Shown: positions 63,457-64,000 of the stretch, in pieces
How the letters are laid out: each line of letters starts with the position of its first letter
Position numbering within the stretch: the stretch's first letter is position 1
Assembly: GCF_000331305.1 (NCBI RefSeq)
Contig: NZ_KB217478.1
Span: 4,676,296 to 4,740,295 of the forward strand
Origin: Calothrix sp. PCC 7103
GTDB taxonomy: Bacteria > Cyanobacteriota > Cyanobacteriia > Cyanobacteriales > Nostocaceae
DNA: 64,000 nucleotides
Direction: 5' to 3'
Position numbers and translations under genes: made by a program
Notes under the pieces: model-generated
Told to the model about the DNA's origin: nothing
Seen by the model: the letters and a program-made list of their open reading frames with translations, nothing else
Databases searched by the model: none

Positions 63457-64000
63457 ATGTTTACCAGGATACGACTTGGCGCCCCAAAACCTGAATGGAA
63501 TTATTGGCGCAACGGGTTTAAAGCATCTGCAATCGAAGTTGAAAATTCAATTGCTTTAAGGGTGCTGGTGCTAGCAAATGTAATTGTGGGAATTATTGCA
63601 ACGGATATAGCGGCAGAAACTCAATTATCTTTTTGGGCAGCACCGCTTTCGGTTGTGGGGGCAGCTTGGAGTTATAGAAGGCGCCAACATCGCAATGTAT
63701 CGGTCAAATTTGGAATCGCGATCTTGATGTTAATAGCACTGGGTGCTTTCTTTGGTCGAATACTGGGGGAATTGAACGATACGCGATTAGTTTTGGCGCA
63801 GTTACTAGTACAACTCCAAGTACTCCACAGCTTTGATATGCCTAGGCGTAAAGACTTGGGGTATTCGATTCTTATTGCGATGATTTTGATAGGTGTAGCG
63901 GCAACATTAAGTCAAACTTTAGCGTTTGCACCAGTGTTGTTACTATTTTTAGCTATCGCTCTACCAACTTTAATATTCGATTACCGCTCAAGGCTAGGTA
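63457..64000 (+). CDS. TgpA/DUF3488-like transglutaminase membrane protein, N-terminal part
   Basis: The frame is open from the ATG at 63457 to the window edge (181 codons), so the gene is cut. It begins MFTRIRLGAPKPEWNYWRNG and has about five hydrophobic segments: 'LRVLVLANVIVGIIATDIA', 'FWAAPLSVVGAAW', 'FGIAILMLIALGAFFG', 'GYSILIAMILIGVAATL' and 'FAPVLLLFLAIALPTLI'. The loop 'QLLVQLQVLHSFDMPRRKDLGYS' is the DUF3488 signature of TgpA proteins, whose later part is a periplasmic transglutaminase-like domain, not visible here. Confidence 0.8.
   Translation, partial: MFTRIRLGAPKPEWNYWRNGFKASAIEVENSIALRVLVLANVIVGIIATDIAAETQLSFWAAPLSVVGAAWSYRRRQHRNVSVKFGIAILMLIALGAFFGRILGELNDTRLVLAQLLVQLQVLHSFDMPRRKDLGYSILIAMILIGVAATLSQTLAFAPVLLLFLAIALPTLIFDYRSRLG

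Larger units (their letters stand above)
1..64000. repeat. Dispersed hexamer palindrome GGCGCC (alternate-HIP-like)
   Basis: A hand scan finds about 118 copies of GGCGCC, about one per 540 bases, in genes and between them. Examples start near 1114, 4652, 13074, 18368, 31504, 36852, 49806, 55233 and 61371. About four would be expected by chance at 40% GC. The usual cyanobacterial octamer HIP1 (GCGATCGC) was not seen. Replacement of HIP1 by another GC-rich palindrome with a matching methyltransferase is a published pattern in cyanobacteria; that it applies here is inference. Confidence 0.85.

Noticed and set aside
1-64000. tRNA, rRNA and insertion-sequence transposase genes
   Set aside because: I looked for T-loop-like GGTTCGA motifs, rRNA landmarks and transposase proteins and found none that could be supported.

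Overview
The window looks like chromosomal DNA from a filamentous, heterocyst-forming, nitrogen-fixing cyanobacterium (order Nostocales). The support is a nifV-nifZ-nifT cluster, hetZ followed by patU, two tandem AMIN-domain amidases, solanesyl diphosphate synthase, a CYP120-type P450 and heptamer tandem repeats of the kind found in Nostoc relatives. GC content is judged by eye at about 40%. The usual cyanobacterial HIP1 octamer was not seen. The hexamer GGCGCC occurs roughly 118 times instead, and GATC is very rare.

Layout. (1) 1-5.9 kb is accessory. On the minus strand lie a HATPase-type regulator, a DUF4297/Cap4-like nuclease candidate, a phosphoribosyltransferase-like protein and an ABC/OLD-like ATPase. 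The middle two sit between a 48-bp direct repeat. They are followed by toxin-antitoxin-like debris and a PIN-domain gene pair. (2) 5.9-12.5 kb carries an addB-addA recombination operon that ends in a coupled HTH antitoxin-like gene. (3) 12.9-26.4 kb is mostly housekeeping: P450, pdxH, an AI-2E-family permease, scpA, a sugar nucleotidyltransferase, speA, ndk, terC, a TPR protein and a GST. (4) 26.4-29.6 kb is the nif accessory cluster (nifV, nifZ, nifT, two small upstream genes and a downstream ferredoxin-like protein). (5) 30-44 kb is mixed: an M4-like metallopeptidase, an esterase, a very large two-partner-secretion exoprotein, a beta-lactamase-like gene remnant, a plasmid- or phage-type primase/ATPase with a divergent repressor, and a hybrid histidine kinase. 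(6) 44.3-52.4 kb has ribD, mreB-mreC-mreD, ssb, a SIMPL-domain protein and a cation/proton antiporter. (7) 52.7-64 kb has amiC1, amiC2, murI, sds, hetZ and patU, then a truncated TgpA-like gene at the edge.

How the genes fit together. The right arm joins cell-wall remodelling (AmiC1/2, MurI, and MreBCD nearby) to heterocyst patterning (HetZ, PatU). The order matches, from memory, the alr0092-alr0101 neighbourhood of Anabaena PCC 7120. The nif cluster supplies homocitrate and maturation factors for nitrogenase made elsewhere. Intergenic DNA is rich in short palindromic and tandem repeats, several placed as terminators between genes.

The candidate for an under-described system is the three-gene nuclease / PRTase-like / ATPase set at 73-2810, whose flanking repeats record a gain or loss event. 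No tRNA, rRNA, CRISPR array or intact insertion sequence was recognised. All counts are by eye and no database was searched.
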